A program made the position numbers and the translations under genes. From the NCBI GenBank assembly GCA_903824785.1, contig CAIJYD010000069.1, positions 29,291 to 93,290 on the forward strand: a stretch of 64,000 bases of DNA, read 5' to 3'. The notes beneath the pieces were generated by a model that saw only the letters and a list, made by a program, of their open reading frames with translations, was not told where the DNA came from and made no database searches. This document shows, piece after piece, positions 26,327 to 35,884 of this stretch (positions are counted from its first letter, which is position 1; each line of letters begins with the position of its first letter). The stretch is from an uncultured Bacteroidota bacterium. Its GTDB lineage: Bacteria > Bacteroidota > Bacteroidia > Bacteroidales > VadinHA17.

Positions 26327-28468
26327 ATGAGCACAAACAGGAATATTTTACTTGTATCAAAAAAACTCGGACTTCACGAGTGGCAGGTAGAAAACACAAT
26401 ACGGCTGATGGATGGAGGAGCTACAATTCCATTTATAAGCAGGTACAGAAAAGAGATGACCGGAAGTCTTGATGAAGTACAGTTAATGAATATCAAGGAG
26501 GAGTATGATCGTCTCAAAGAACTTGATTCGCGTAAGGAGGCTGTAATAAAGTCAATCGAGGAACAGGAAAAGATGACACCTGAACTCAGGAAAAGGATTG
26601 AGGCAGCCGTGTCGATGGCCGAGCTTGAGGATATTTATCTGCCTTACCGGCCAAAGCGGCGTACCCGTGCAACTATTGCAAAGGAAAAAGGGCTGGAGCC
26701 ACTGGCTGTTATTATTATGGATCAGAAAGAGAGTGATCCGGCACTGAAAGCAGAAGGTTTTCTCACCGATGATGTGCCAACCGTGGAAGATGCTATTGCA
26801 GGTGCCTCGGATATTATTGCGGAATGGGTGAGTGAAGACGAAAAAGCAAGAAAACAGCTAAGATATCTTTTTGAAAAAGAGGCGGTTATCTATTCGAAAG
26901 TTATAAAGGGAAAAGAGGCGGAAGGCATTAAGTTCAGCGATTATTATGACTGGTCAGAGCCTCTTAAAAAGTGCCCTTCGCACCGGCTTCTGGCAATGAG
27001 AAGAGGGGAGGAAGAGGGTTTCCTCAGACTATCTCTGGAACCGGTCGAAGAGAATGCTCTCGACATGTTAAAAGCAATTTTTATTAAAGGAAGGAATGCT
27101 TCTTCCGATATAGTTTCGGGTGCAACCAGAGATAGCTGGAAAAGATTATTATCCTCTTCCATGGAGACAGAATTCAGAAATGTGTCGAAAGAAAAAGCAG
27201 ATGTCGAGGCCATTTCAGTTTTTGCTGAAAACCTACGTCAGCTTCTTCTTGGTTCACCTCTGGGAGAGAAAAATGTACTGGCTATTGATCCGGGTTTCAG
27301 AACAGGTTGCAAGGTTGTTTGTCTCGACCGGCAGGGGAGTTTTATCCATAATGAAACAATCTATCCGCATCCTCCGCAAAATGAGACTGCATTGTCTGTA
27401 AAGAAAATTCTGAACCTTGTAAGTGCCTATAAAATTGAGGCTATTGCAATCGGTAACGGAACAGCGAGCCGCGAGACCGAAGATTTTATTAAATGGGTCA
27501 AGTTTGAGAATGAGATTCAGGTTTTTGTTGTCAGCGAGGCCGGTGCTTCAATATATTCTGCTTCAAAAACTGCCCGCGAGGAGTTCCCTGAGTACGATGT
27601 AACTGTAAGGGGTGCTATTTCTATTGGGAGGAGGCTTATGGATCCTCTGGCCGAACTGGTAAAAATCGATCCTAAGTCAATTGGTGTAGGACAGTATCAG
27701 CACGATGTTGATCAGGCCAAACTGCAGAAGTCGCTCGATGATGTTGTAATGAGCTGTGTTAATGCAGTTGGTGTTGAGGTAAATACGGCCAGCAAGCATC
27801 TTTTGACATATGTTTCAGGACTTGGGCCACAGCTGGCACAGAATATTATTGATTATCGCACCGAAAACGGACCATTCAAAGCGCGTAAAGAGCTTCTTAA
27901 AGTTAAGAGAATGGGAGAGAAGGCTTTTGAGCAGAGTGCCGGCTTTCTGAGAATAAGGAATGCCGGAAATCCTCTCGATACAAGTGCAGTTCACCCTGAA
28001 AGTTATCATGTCGTGGAGAAAATGTCGAAAGATATTGGTTGTGATGTTAAGGAGCTTATACTGGACGAAAAGAAGAGAAAAGAGATTGTACTGGAACGTT
28101 ATGTTACCCCGGTAACAGGTCTTCCGACTTTGAAGGATATAATGGATGAACTTTCCAAACCCGGACGCGACCCGAGGTCAAAGATCAGGGAATTCAGTTT
28201 TGCTGATGTGCGTACGATGGAGGACCTCAGAGAGGGGATGGTTATTCCGGGAATTGTAACAAATATTACAAAATTTGGTGCTTTTGTGGATATAGGAATA
28301 AAACAGGATGGCCTGGTACATATTTCAAATATGAGCAAGACATATATAACCGATCCGTCAACAGTTGTAAAACTTCATCAGCAACTGATGGTCAGAGTTC
28401 TGGCTGTAGATATTGAAAGACGACGTATTCAGCTATCAATGAAGGATGTTGATACAAAAAAACCTTAG
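26327..28468 (+). CDS. tex: Tex-like S1 RNA-binding protein
   Basis: 713 residues from the ATG at 26327; an alternative ATG at 26309 overlaps rlmI. Full Tex architecture: an N-terminal helical region (GGATIPFISRYRKEMTGSLD), a YqgF/RNase H-like domain (about 325-450, VLAIDPGFRTGCKVVCLD), a helix-hairpin-helix region (YVSGLGPQLAQNIIDYRTEN), and a C-terminal S1 domain (about 640-712, IVTNITKFGAFVDIGIKQDG). Tex binds nucleic acid and influences transcription. The stop codon lies inside a hairpin shared with the stop codon of the convergent M28 gene. Confidence 0.97.
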   Translation: MSTNRNILLVSKKLGLHEWQVENTIRLMDGGATIPFISRYRKEMTGSLDEVQLMNIKEEYDRLKELDSRKEAVIKSIEEQEKMTPELRKRIEAAVSMAELEDIYLPYRPKRRTRATIAKEKGLEPLAVIIMDQKESDPALKAEGFLTDDVPTVEDAIAGASDIIAEWVSEDEKARKQLRYLFEKEAVIYSKVIKGKEAEGIKFSDYYDWSEPLKKCPSHRLLAMRRGEEEGFLRLSLEPVEENALDMLKAIFIKGRNASSDIVSGATRDSWKRLLSSSMETEFRNVSKEKADVEAISVFAENLRQLLLGSPLGEKNVLAIDPGFRTGCKVVCLDRQGSFIHNETIYPHPPQNETALSVKKILNLVSAYKIEAIAIGNGTASRETEDFIKWVKFENEIQVFVVSEAGASIYSASKTAREEFPEYDVTVRGAISIGRRLMDPLAELVKIDPKSIGVGQYQHDVDQAKLQKSLDDVVMSCVNAVGVEVNTASKHLLTYVSGLGPQLAQNIIDYRTENGPFKARKELLKVKRMGEKAFEQSAGFLRIRNAGNPLDTSAVHPESYHVVEKMSKDIGCDVKELILDEKKRKEIVLERYVTPVTGLPTLKDIMDELSKPGRDPRSKIREFSFADVRTMEDLREGMVIPGIVTNITKFGAFVDIGIKQDGLVHISNMSKTYITDPSTVVKLHQQLMVRVLAVDIERRRIQLSMKDVDTKKP

Positions 28469-28486
28469 CCCCTTTTCGTTCTAAGG
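28456..28486 (-). terminator. Terminator of the M28 peptidase gene, overlapping both convergent stop codons
   Basis: CCTTAG (28463-28468) pairs with CTAAGG (28481-28486); in the minus direction the stem is followed by seven T (28456-28462). The loop is 12 bases. The stem is short, so termination may be modest. Confidence 0.5.
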
Positions 28487-30046
28487 CATCCTTTGTCCGG
28501 CTCCGGTTGTTTCCCTCGGTTTCATAACAGGTTTTCCGGGTAATTTCGTGTTCCTCATCGCAGCATTGTAAACGAAAGAAGCAGTAATTACTGCATTTTG
28601 TTTAAGGTCAGCCATTACAAGCCTTTCATAAGTATCCATTACAGTATGGTATCCACGGCCGTATTCTATTTCGTCCTGTATAAACTGAAAGCCGGGCAGT
28701 CCTATCCGGTCAAACGACAGATGGTCAGTTCCGGAGGTATTTCTAATAGTAATTGTTGAAACTCCCAGGTCGGCAAATGGTTTCATCCACTCTTCAAAGA
28801 TTGGTCGGACAAGTTCATTTTCCTGAAGATATATTCCCCTGTATTTGCCTGAGCCATTATCCATATTAAAGTAACCTGCAAATTTGTCATAGTCAGGTTT
28901 GTGTTCATTTGTTATTGGATCGGCAAGATATTTATTGACATAACCTGCAGAGCCGAAATATCCCTGTTCTTCTCCTCCCCAGAGTGCAATTCTTATTGTT
29001 CTCCTGGGTGCAACATCGAGATTTTTAAGGATCCTAAGGGCCTCCAGCATTACAATACATCCAGAGGCATTATCGGCAGCACCTGTACCTCCATGCCATG
29101 AGTCAATATGAGCTCCCAGCATAACAACTTCATTTTTAAGGAGTTTGTCAGTGCCCGGTATTTCACCTATTACATTATAAACTTTCGGGCTGTCAAAAAA
29201 TTTGTTGGTAATTTCAACTTCCATCTCAACAGGGAGCTTATGACGCAGAATTCTCTCCATTCTGCCATGGTCCTCAACAGGAAGGTTCAGTTCAGCAATT
29301 GGTTCAGGAGAGCCGGTTGTATAATTCGCTCCGTTTGATCTTGGAACATTGAACGTTCCTGAGCTGTTGATAATGAGTGAAGCCCCTTCACTTTTCAGAA
29401 AATCAGAGATTTTTGTGCGCAGGGCTCTCTGGGCCATCATTGCAGCACGGTCGAAGGGTTGTCTTCTTCCTGGTGACTGGGCAGAGGCCATAGACATATC
29501 TTTAAGCTGCGCATCGGTAAGGCGGCTTGCAAGAGGTTCGAAATTCACTTCGTATGCAGCTGCAGATGGCAACAAAACTATTTTTCCTGAGATTTTACCC
29601 TTATAATTCTCAAGATCAGCTTCAGTCTTAACATCAACAAGAACGACTGCCCCTTTGATCAAACCACTGGTGCTCCCTGTCCATGCAACAGGATTACATG
29701 CAAAGCTGACATAGTACGGAACTGTCATGGCTGCATAAGTCTTCAGGTTATCCCATCCGCCGCGGTTGAAATCATTTGCAGCTTCAATTCTTACATTTTG
29801 AAAACCAAGTTCTTCCATCTTTTTCTTAGCCCACTCATTCCCTCTGTTGTTGCCCGTGGAGCCTGTAAGCCTTGGACCGGTAAGATCTGTTAAACCGAAG
29901 GCAAGTTCTTCAATACCTGAATTTTTTAACCCCTCCTGCTTGATTTTGTAAATCATGCTGAGGTCAACATTTTCATTCTGGGACATTAAGTATAGAGGAA
30001 CAAAAAACAGGAACAAAAAGGCGGATAAGATTTTCTTGATTTTCAT
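28481..30046 (-). CDS. Exported M28-family metallopeptidase (carboxypeptidase Q-like)
   Basis: 521 residues with a Sec signal peptide (cleavage near LMSQN, residue 24). A protease-associated insert (about 110-260) interrupts the N-terminal region. Zinc-site motifs are GAHIDSWHGGTGAADNASG (about 315-333), WGGEEQGYFGSAGY with the catalytic Glu (about 359-372), NMDNGSGKYRG and SGTDHLSFDRIGLPGF. Such enzymes cleave dipeptides or N-terminal residues in the periplasm or outside the cell. Single gene with its own promoter element (30079-30086). Confidence 0.92.
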   Translation of the reverse strand: MKIKKILSAFLFLFFVPLYLMSQNENVDLSMIYKIKQEGLKNSGIEELAFGLTDLTGPRLTGSTGNNRGNEWAKKKMEELGFQNVRIEAANDFNRGGWDNLKTYAAMTVPYYVSFACNPVAWTGSTSGLIKGAVVLVDVKTEADLENYKGKISGKIVLLPSAAAYEVNFEPLASRLTDAQLKDMSMASAQSPGRRQPFDRAAMMAQRALRTKISDFLKSEGASLIINSSGTFNVPRSNGANYTTGSPEPIAELNLPVEDHGRMERILRHKLPVEMEVEITNKFFDSPKVYNVIGEIPGTDKLLKNEVVMLGAHIDSWHGGTGAADNASGCIVMLEALRILKNLDVAPRRTIRIALWGGEEQGYFGSAGYVNKYLADPITNEHKPDYDKFAGYFNMDNGSGKYRGIYLQENELVRPIFEEWMKPFADLGVSTITIRNTSGTDHLSFDRIGLPGFQFIQDEIEYGRGYHTVMDTYERLVMADLKQNAVITASFVYNAAMRNTKLPGKPVMKPRETTGAGQRMP

Positions 30047-30078
30047 TAAATTATTTTTTTAGGTTATTTCGGAACTTT

Positions 30079-30086
30079 CAAATGTA
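30079..30086 (-). promoter_or_regulatory. Promoter of the M28 peptidase gene, -7 element
   Basis: Minus-strand TACATTTG, exact match to TAnnTTTG, 32 bases before the ATG at 30046. Confidence 0.5.
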
Positions 30087-30186
30087 GATATTAATGCGAC
30101 TTATTATCATGACCATGCAGAATCATTTAACAATAATTAACAATGATCCGCTAAATTCTGTTTGCAGGCCTTCTCTAATGGTCTTT

Positions 30187-33012
30187 CTATTTTTTCATCA
30201 CAAAAATCAATGACGGATCAACAGGGTATCTGCCAAACCTTTCGCCGTAAATTGCCACTCCTCCGGCTATTGATTCATCCACTTCAAACCTGATCTTAAG
30301 AGATTTGTTTGTTGCATTCTGTATCAAACGCAGAGGAACAGAAGCCCTGATAAGGTATCCATATGATCCGGCCTCATTTAATTTTTTGTTTTGTGGCTGC
30401 GAAAACCAGGATAAAATACCGCGGTGATCAGCAGGATCATCTTCCAGAACAAAAGTTCCTACCGATTCACCATCAACTCTGATTCTTACCATGGAAGGGT
30501 ATTTCTGTGTATCAGTCATTGGATAGGAATTTGGATTCCTGGAGGGATCATTTGTTCCTTTCCCAAGCATATAATCACCCTCAGGAAGAGTTGCATCTTT
30601 CCTGTCTTTACCAAATAACTGTTTTGCAGACAGCTCGGCAACAATAGTAATCTCATCGGTATTTCCGTTTGAAACTCCCTCAGGAATCGGAATCTCATAT
30701 TCGAAATATCCCGACCCGGTTCCGTTAACTTTCAGTCCATCGAAAACATTCCATTGTTTCACGCTCCATTTCTGGGACTTAAAACTACCCGGGGCAAACC
30801 GGACAATCTTCAGGGTCTGGCCGTCGGTATTTATTGTCTCCTGACGATCAGAAGCTCCCGTACCGATATAAAAAGTTGTAAAGTTGCGGTGGAGTACGTT
30901 GCCTGATGCATCTTCAGTAACTATTGATAAAATGGCCAGTCCGCGTACTGCCGGCATTTGTATCTCAATTGGCTGTAAATCTTTTGCGCTCCACGGGCTA
31001 TATGGAACGGATCTGGAAGAGTTTGAATATACCTTATAGTTTCCCAGCTGATCCCAGCCATACAGAGATGTCTTAAGGATAAGATTGCTGCCAAGTTCTT
31101 GGCCTGTCATAAAAGATGCAAACAGTGGCAGCTGGATTTTCTCAAGAGGATTAACCTCACGGCAGAGAGGTCCGGCCGGGGCAATGTAAATATTGCTGTG
31201 CATGTCGTTAATAGTCATCTGAGGAACCAGGCCGTCTAATCCGGTATATTTTTCAGATCTGTCAAACCGGTAGTATCCATTCCATTCGTTAATGACATCG
31301 TGATGTTCGGTATATAACCAGCCACAAACTTTGGGATGGCTCCGGAACTCATTCATCATAAGGTGATAATCCCATGAAAAGTCCACATCGCCGGTGCTCC
31401 CGGTATAACCCCATACATTACCGCATTCGCTGTTAAAAAGCGGCTGGTTGCCCTGTATCCTGTCGCCGGTATAATTCCATTTCGAGCCGGGAAAGGTATT
31501 GGCACACACTTCATCAAGATGTTTTTTCCATTCATAGCCGGGGATATAAACATGCCAGCTGTTAACATCTGTTATTACGTGGTCGTTATTGCAGGGTGAA
31601 TTATCTTCTATAATCCTGGTCTGATCGAGCTGTTTTGCCAGTTTATACACATTTTCAACCCACGTTTGTGTTTCAGGAAGGTAAACTCTTTTCTCTTCAG
31701 CTCCGGCTGTTTTGGTAAATAACCCCCAGGTTTCATTGAATAGAACCCATTGAAAAATTGAAGGGTGATTGTAATCCCTTTCAACCATTCCTTTCATTGC
31801 AACCATGTATTCTTTCTGAGCCTCTGCACCCGGTTCACCCCAGAAGTTTGGAACATCTGCCATAATCAGAAAACCCAGTTTATCGGCCCAGTACAGTTTA
31901 CGGGGTACTTCTACCTTTATATGTATTCTGTTGGCATTTAATCCTATACGTTTTGAACGAAGGATCTCTTCTCTCATAAATTCATCAGAAGGAAAAGTAT
32001 AAAACCCATCAGGATTATAAGACTGATCTAAACACATCTGCAAGTATAATGGATTGTTATTCAGAGATATGTATTGAAAATTTGTTCCCGGCAGAACTAT
32101 TGTGCTTATTTTCCGCATTCCAAAATAGCTTTTAATCCGGTCGGTTACTGCCTCTTTTTCCAGAACGGATGCTTCAATATCGTATAAAAAGGGATTGTCT
32201 AAATCCCACAATTTCATCTTTTCTATCTGAATCTGAAAAGTTATATCCGTTTGCCCTTTCTTCAATTTTTGTACTATTTCAGATTTGCTCTGATCTCCGT
32301 TGAGAAAAATTAATTTAAACGAGGTATTGGCTGTTGCAGGCTCACTAATGGCGGCTTTGACAATAACTTTCTGCTGATTTATATCGGGTGTGAAATGCAG
32401 GGATCTGATAAACGATTGTCCGCGTGCGTCGAGATATACTGTTTGCCATATCCCTTTTGCCTGACCATATCCCTGTTTTCCTTCCAGTTTATATGGGAAA
32501 GGGGAGTCATCGACCCTTACTACCAGTTGCTGTTTCTGACCTTTCTTAACAAATTGAGTAATGTCGAATTCGAAAGGAGTGTAACCGCCCTGGAAAGTTC
32601 CCAGCACCTGGCCATCGAGCCATGCTGTTGTAATCCAGTCGCTTGCCCCGAAAACAATAAATATTTTTTTATTTTCCCAGTTTCCGGGAATTTCTATTTG
32701 CCGGCTATACCATCCAATTTCTGCTTCATTGTTAACGCCGGATAGTTTTGAGCCCCACGGAAAGGGGACAACTATTTTTTTATTGAAACTGCCGGGTTTA
32801 TTAAACCATTTTTCAGCTTCTCCGACATTCTTACTATCGAACATAAAATCCCAGGACCCGTTCAGATTAAGCCACATCTCCCTCTGAAAGTCAGGACGCG
32901 GATGCTCCATCAACGGGATCGGTTGTGTTGCCTGGCTATTAGCTTTAAAACATGAAGAGATTAAAAAGAACAGAGAAAAAATTGAGATAATTGTGATTTG
33001 ATTCTTTTTCAT
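30187..33012 (-). CDS. Glycoside hydrolase family 2 lipoprotein
   Basis: 941 residues. The lipoprotein signal ends at FLISSCFKA (Cys 21). Domains in order: a GH2 sugar-binding jelly roll (about 45-195, LNLNGSWDFMFDS), an immunoglobulin-like domain (about 200-305), and a TIM barrel (about 310-600). The acid/base Glu is in HPSIFQWVLFNETWG (about 425) and the nucleophile Glu is in PLFNSECGNVWGYTG (about 530). Extra C-terminal beta domains extend the protein. GH2 covers beta-galactosidase, beta-glucuronidase and beta-mannosidase; specificity is not clear. There is no SusCD pair next to it, so it is not in a standard polysaccharide locus. Confidence 0.93.
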   Translation of the reverse strand: MKKNQITIISIFSLFFLISSCFKANSQATQPIPLMEHPRPDFQREMWLNLNGSWDFMFDSKNVGEAEKWFNKPGSFNKKIVVPFPWGSKLSGVNNEAEIGWYSRQIEIPGNWENKKIFIVFGASDWITTAWLDGQVLGTFQGGYTPFEFDITQFVKKGQKQQLVVRVDDSPFPYKLEGKQGYGQAKGIWQTVYLDARGQSFIRSLHFTPDINQQKVIVKAAISEPATANTSFKLIFLNGDQSKSEIVQKLKKGQTDITFQIQIEKMKLWDLDNPFLYDIEASVLEKEAVTDRIKSYFGMRKISTIVLPGTNFQYISLNNNPLYLQMCLDQSYNPDGFYTFPSDEFMREEILRSKRIGLNANRIHIKVEVPRKLYWADKLGFLIMADVPNFWGEPGAEAQKEYMVAMKGMVERDYNHPSIFQWVLFNETWGLFTKTAGAEEKRVYLPETQTWVENVYKLAKQLDQTRIIEDNSPCNNDHVITDVNSWHVYIPGYEWKKHLDEVCANTFPGSKWNYTGDRIQGNQPLFNSECGNVWGYTGSTGDVDFSWDYHLMMNEFRSHPKVCGWLYTEHHDVINEWNGYYRFDRSEKYTGLDGLVPQMTINDMHSNIYIAPAGPLCREVNPLEKIQLPLFASFMTGQELGSNLILKTSLYGWDQLGNYKVYSNSSRSVPYSPWSAKDLQPIEIQMPAVRGLAILSIVTEDASGNVLHRNFTTFYIGTGASDRQETINTDGQTLKIVRFAPGSFKSQKWSVKQWNVFDGLKVNGTGSGYFEYEIPIPEGVSNGNTDEITIVAELSAKQLFGKDRKDATLPEGDYMLGKGTNDPSRNPNSYPMTDTQKYPSMVRIRVDGESVGTFVLEDDPADHRGILSWFSQPQNKKLNEAGSYGYLIRASVPLRLIQNATNKSLKIRFEVDESIAGGVAIYGERFGRYPVDPSLIFVMKK

Positions 33013-33355
33013 TATTTATAAATTATGAGTTTTAAACATTCTGTTACAGGTTTTTACCATTAATAATCATCATTGTATACTGTTACAAGATAAGGTTTTC
33101 TGTTTTTAATTATACTATTTTTTACTGAGATTATCAATCAGATGTCTTTTGCTGCAGCACACCGTAATTTCCATATCGTCATTGTTCTTTTTACATTTTT
33201 CTTTATACTTTCGCCTTTTTAATTCTCATTTTAAACTTTTGACCCCGACGAATCTTTATTCTTCAGATAATAAGGCTTGCTCAGCCAGGCAAAGTTTCAT
33301 CTGCGGTCTTTAACTTATAACTTTAAACTTTACACTCTAAACTCCGGACTTTTAA
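33013..33355. other. 343-base gap between the divergent GH2 and mutS2 genes
   Basis: AT-rich. I see no RNA gene, no ORF with coding character and no TAnnTTTG element. The last 42 bases before mutS2 form a degenerate 7-base repeat, listed separately. Confidence 0.6.
33310..33351 (+). repeat. Six-copy degenerate heptamer array before mutS2
   Basis: Six successive 7-base units share ACT at the same phase (TTAACTT, ATAACTT, TAAACTT, TACACTC, TAAACTC, CGGACTT). The array ends 4 bases before the mutS2 ATG. Confidence 0.6.
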
Positions 33356-35836
33356 ATGATTTATCCTGAAAACTTTGAAAATAAGATCGGTTTTGACCGG
33401 ATACGAACACTTCTGAGTGAAAAGTGCCTGAGCCCGATGGGGCTGGAAAAGGTTGAGGATATTGATTTTATTGATGACTTTAATTTGTTGTCACGCAAGT
33501 TATCGGGTACATATGAATTCCAGCAGATATTGCAGTTTGAGGATTATTTCCCCTCGGAGAACTACCATGAAATTTCTGATTGTCTTAACAAGATCCGGAT
33601 TGAAGGAACTTTTCCGGAAGTTCAGGAGGTGTTTGACCTGAAGCGCACCCTGGAGACAATAAAAACCATTCTTAATTTCTTCAGGAGCAAAGATTCAGCC
33701 AAATATCCTGTTCTGAGTTCCTTATGCAGTTCGGTAAAAACATATCCCTATGTGCTTGAGGCAATTGACAGGATAATTGACAGACGGGGGGTAATAAAAG
33801 ATAATGCGTCCACAAGATTAAAGGAGATAAGAGCTGAGCTGACAGGGAAAAGTATTCAGGTTTCCAAAAGGCTTAATGCGATTCTTAAACAGGCGCAGGC
33901 TGATGGATATGTTGATTCAGATACCTCTGTTTCTATCAGGAACGGGAGGGGGGTAATACCTGTCAGCACTTACGACAAAAGGAAAATTAAAGGCCTGATT
34001 CATGATCAGTCGGCTTCGGGTAAAACTGTTTTTATTGAGCCTGAGGAGATTGTTGAGATGAACAATGATATCGTAGAGCTTGAGTATGAAGAGAAACGTG
34101 AGATAGTGAGGATACTGACTGCCTTTGCCGATAATGTCAGGCCCTATATTGACGATCTCCTCGAATCAAATCTTTTTCTTGGTGAAATTGATTTTATCAG
34201 GGCAAAAGCCCTTCTTGGCAATCACCTTCATTCAATTAAGCCGGTTTTAATAAATAAGCCCTTTATATCGTGGAGAAAGGCAATTCATCCGCTGCTTTCC
34301 CTGGCATTTGAAAAGCTGCCGGGCAGGAAAGTTGTTCCGCTTGAAATTGTTCTCGATGAAAAGGATAGGATTTTACTTATCTCCGGACCCAATGCAGGTG
34401 GAAAGTCAGTTTGTCTGAAGAGTGTCGGTCTCCTTCAGTATATGCTTCAGTGCGGACTTACAATTCCGGTGGCAGAGGGGTCGGAAACGGGAATCTTCAG
34501 TAACCTGCTTATTGACATTGGTGATGAACAAAGTATTGATAATGACTTAAGTACATATAGTTCTCACCTCATAAACATGAAATTCTTCATTAAGAACGGA
34601 AATGAAAAGACTCTGGTGCTTATTGATGAGTTCGGAACAGGTACGGAACCTATGCTCGGAGGCTCCATTGCCGAGGCAATACTGGGTGAACTGAACAGGA
34701 AAAAGGTTTTTGGTGTAATTACCACCCATTATACTAATCTTAAGCACTTTGCGTCGCTTACGGATGGAGTTGTAAATGGTGCAATGGCTTTTGATAATCA
34801 TCTGATGCAGCCTCTGTTTAATCTGACTATTGGTAAGCCGGGAAGCTCATTTGCCTTTGAGATAGCCAGGAAGATAGGCCTTCCTGAAGAGATTCTTGCA
34901 GAAGCTTCAGGAAAAGCAGGAGTAAAGAATATCGATTACGACAGGCACCTGAAAGATATTGCACGCGATAAGCGGTACTGGGAGACAAAACGACAAAGCA
35001 TCAGGCAGCAGGAGAAAAAAATAGAGGAGCTGATGGCTGAGTATGAAAAAGAACTATCGGGCGCAAAGATTCTCAGGAAAGAGATTGTAACAAAAGCAAA
35101 GGATGAAGCACAGCAACTGCTGAAGGATAGCAACCGTATGATTGAGAGCACAATCAGGCAGATAAAGGAATCGCAGGCTGAGAAGGAGAAGACAAAAGAT
35201 GTCCGGCAGCAATTAGAAGATTTTAAGAATGTTATTATTGAAGTAGTAAAGCCTGTTGAGACTGAATCGGAGGAGAAGATAGCAGCATTAAGTTCAAGGG
35301 TGAAAAAAATTAAAATGGATCCTGATCCGGTTATTGAAAAGCCGGTAGTTCTGATCTCATCCGAAAAACCGCTAAAGCCGGGCGACCCGGTAAGGATGAT
35401 CGACACACTTGCTGCAGGTGAAGTAATTGCGATAAGAGACAAAATGGTACAGGTGGAAACCGGTAGTCTACGGTTTTTTGTTCCTGCCGATAAGATCGAA
35501 AGAATCTCAAGGGGAGAGTTGAAGAAGAGCCTCAGGGCAAACCATGTGTACAGGGAAAATGACCCCGGAATTGTTCAGCGTAACATAAATTTTAAACCTG
35601 AGATTGATCTCCGCGGGGTTCGCGGGGAGGAGGCTATAAATCAGGTTCGTGACCTGATTGACAATGCACTTATCGTACAGCATCGTAACCTGAGAATTCT
35701 TCACGGGAAGGGGAACGGGATACTGCGGCAGCTAATACGGGAATACCTTGCTACCGTTGATGTAGTGAAGACATTCCGTGATGAGCACGTTGAGTTCGGA
35801 GGTTCGGGGATAACCGTAATTGAGATGGACTTCTGA
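33356..35836 (+). CDS. mutS2: MutS2 (ribosome-rescue / anti-recombination ATPase with Smr domain)
   Basis: 826 residues. The MutS core domain III-like region precedes the ATPase domain: Walker A SGPNAGGKSVCLKSVGLLQY (about 343-362), Walker B TLVLIDEFGTGTEP, and ITTHYTNLK. A long coiled coil (about 520-640) follows, then a KOW-like segment and the C-terminal Smr nuclease domain (about 750-826) with IDLRGVRGEEAINQVRD and LRILHGKGNGILRQLI. There is no MutS mismatch-recognition domain I, which defines MutS2. Known roles are splitting collided ribosomes and suppressing recombination. The gene appears monocistronic. Confidence 0.97.
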   Translation: MIYPENFENKIGFDRIRTLLSEKCLSPMGLEKVEDIDFIDDFNLLSRKLSGTYEFQQILQFEDYFPSENYHEISDCLNKIRIEGTFPEVQEVFDLKRTLETIKTILNFFRSKDSAKYPVLSSLCSSVKTYPYVLEAIDRIIDRRGVIKDNASTRLKEIRAELTGKSIQVSKRLNAILKQAQADGYVDSDTSVSIRNGRGVIPVSTYDKRKIKGLIHDQSASGKTVFIEPEEIVEMNNDIVELEYEEKREIVRILTAFADNVRPYIDDLLESNLFLGEIDFIRAKALLGNHLHSIKPVLINKPFISWRKAIHPLLSLAFEKLPGRKVVPLEIVLDEKDRILLISGPNAGGKSVCLKSVGLLQYMLQCGLTIPVAEGSETGIFSNLLIDIGDEQSIDNDLSTYSSHLINMKFFIKNGNEKTLVLIDEFGTGTEPMLGGSIAEAILGELNRKKVFGVITTHYTNLKHFASLTDGVVNGAMAFDNHLMQPLFNLTIGKPGSSFAFEIARKIGLPEEILAEASGKAGVKNIDYDRHLKDIARDKRYWETKRQSIRQQEKKIEELMAEYEKELSGAKILRKEIVTKAKDEAQQLLKDSNRMIESTIRQIKESQAEKEKTKDVRQQLEDFKNVIIEVVKPVETESEEKIAALSSRVKKIKMDPDPVIEKPVVLISSEKPLKPGDPVRMIDTLAAGEVIAIRDKMVQVETGSLRFFVPADKIERISRGELKKSLRANHVYRENDPGIVQRNINFKPEIDLRGVRGEEAINQVRDLIDNALIVQHRNLRILHGKGNGILRQLIREYLATVDVVKTFRDEHVEFGGSGITVIEMDF

Positions 35837-35884
35837 TATCTTTGCTGCTTATTTCTGCAGACAAAACATTTATAATGCTTTAAA

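Noticed and set aside
34936..35442. Long minus-strand frame (168 codons) within mutS2
   Set aside because: It lies antisense to the coiled-coil part of mutS2, and its Ser/Phe-rich low-complexity sequence is the mirror of Lys/Glu-rich codons. No family features.
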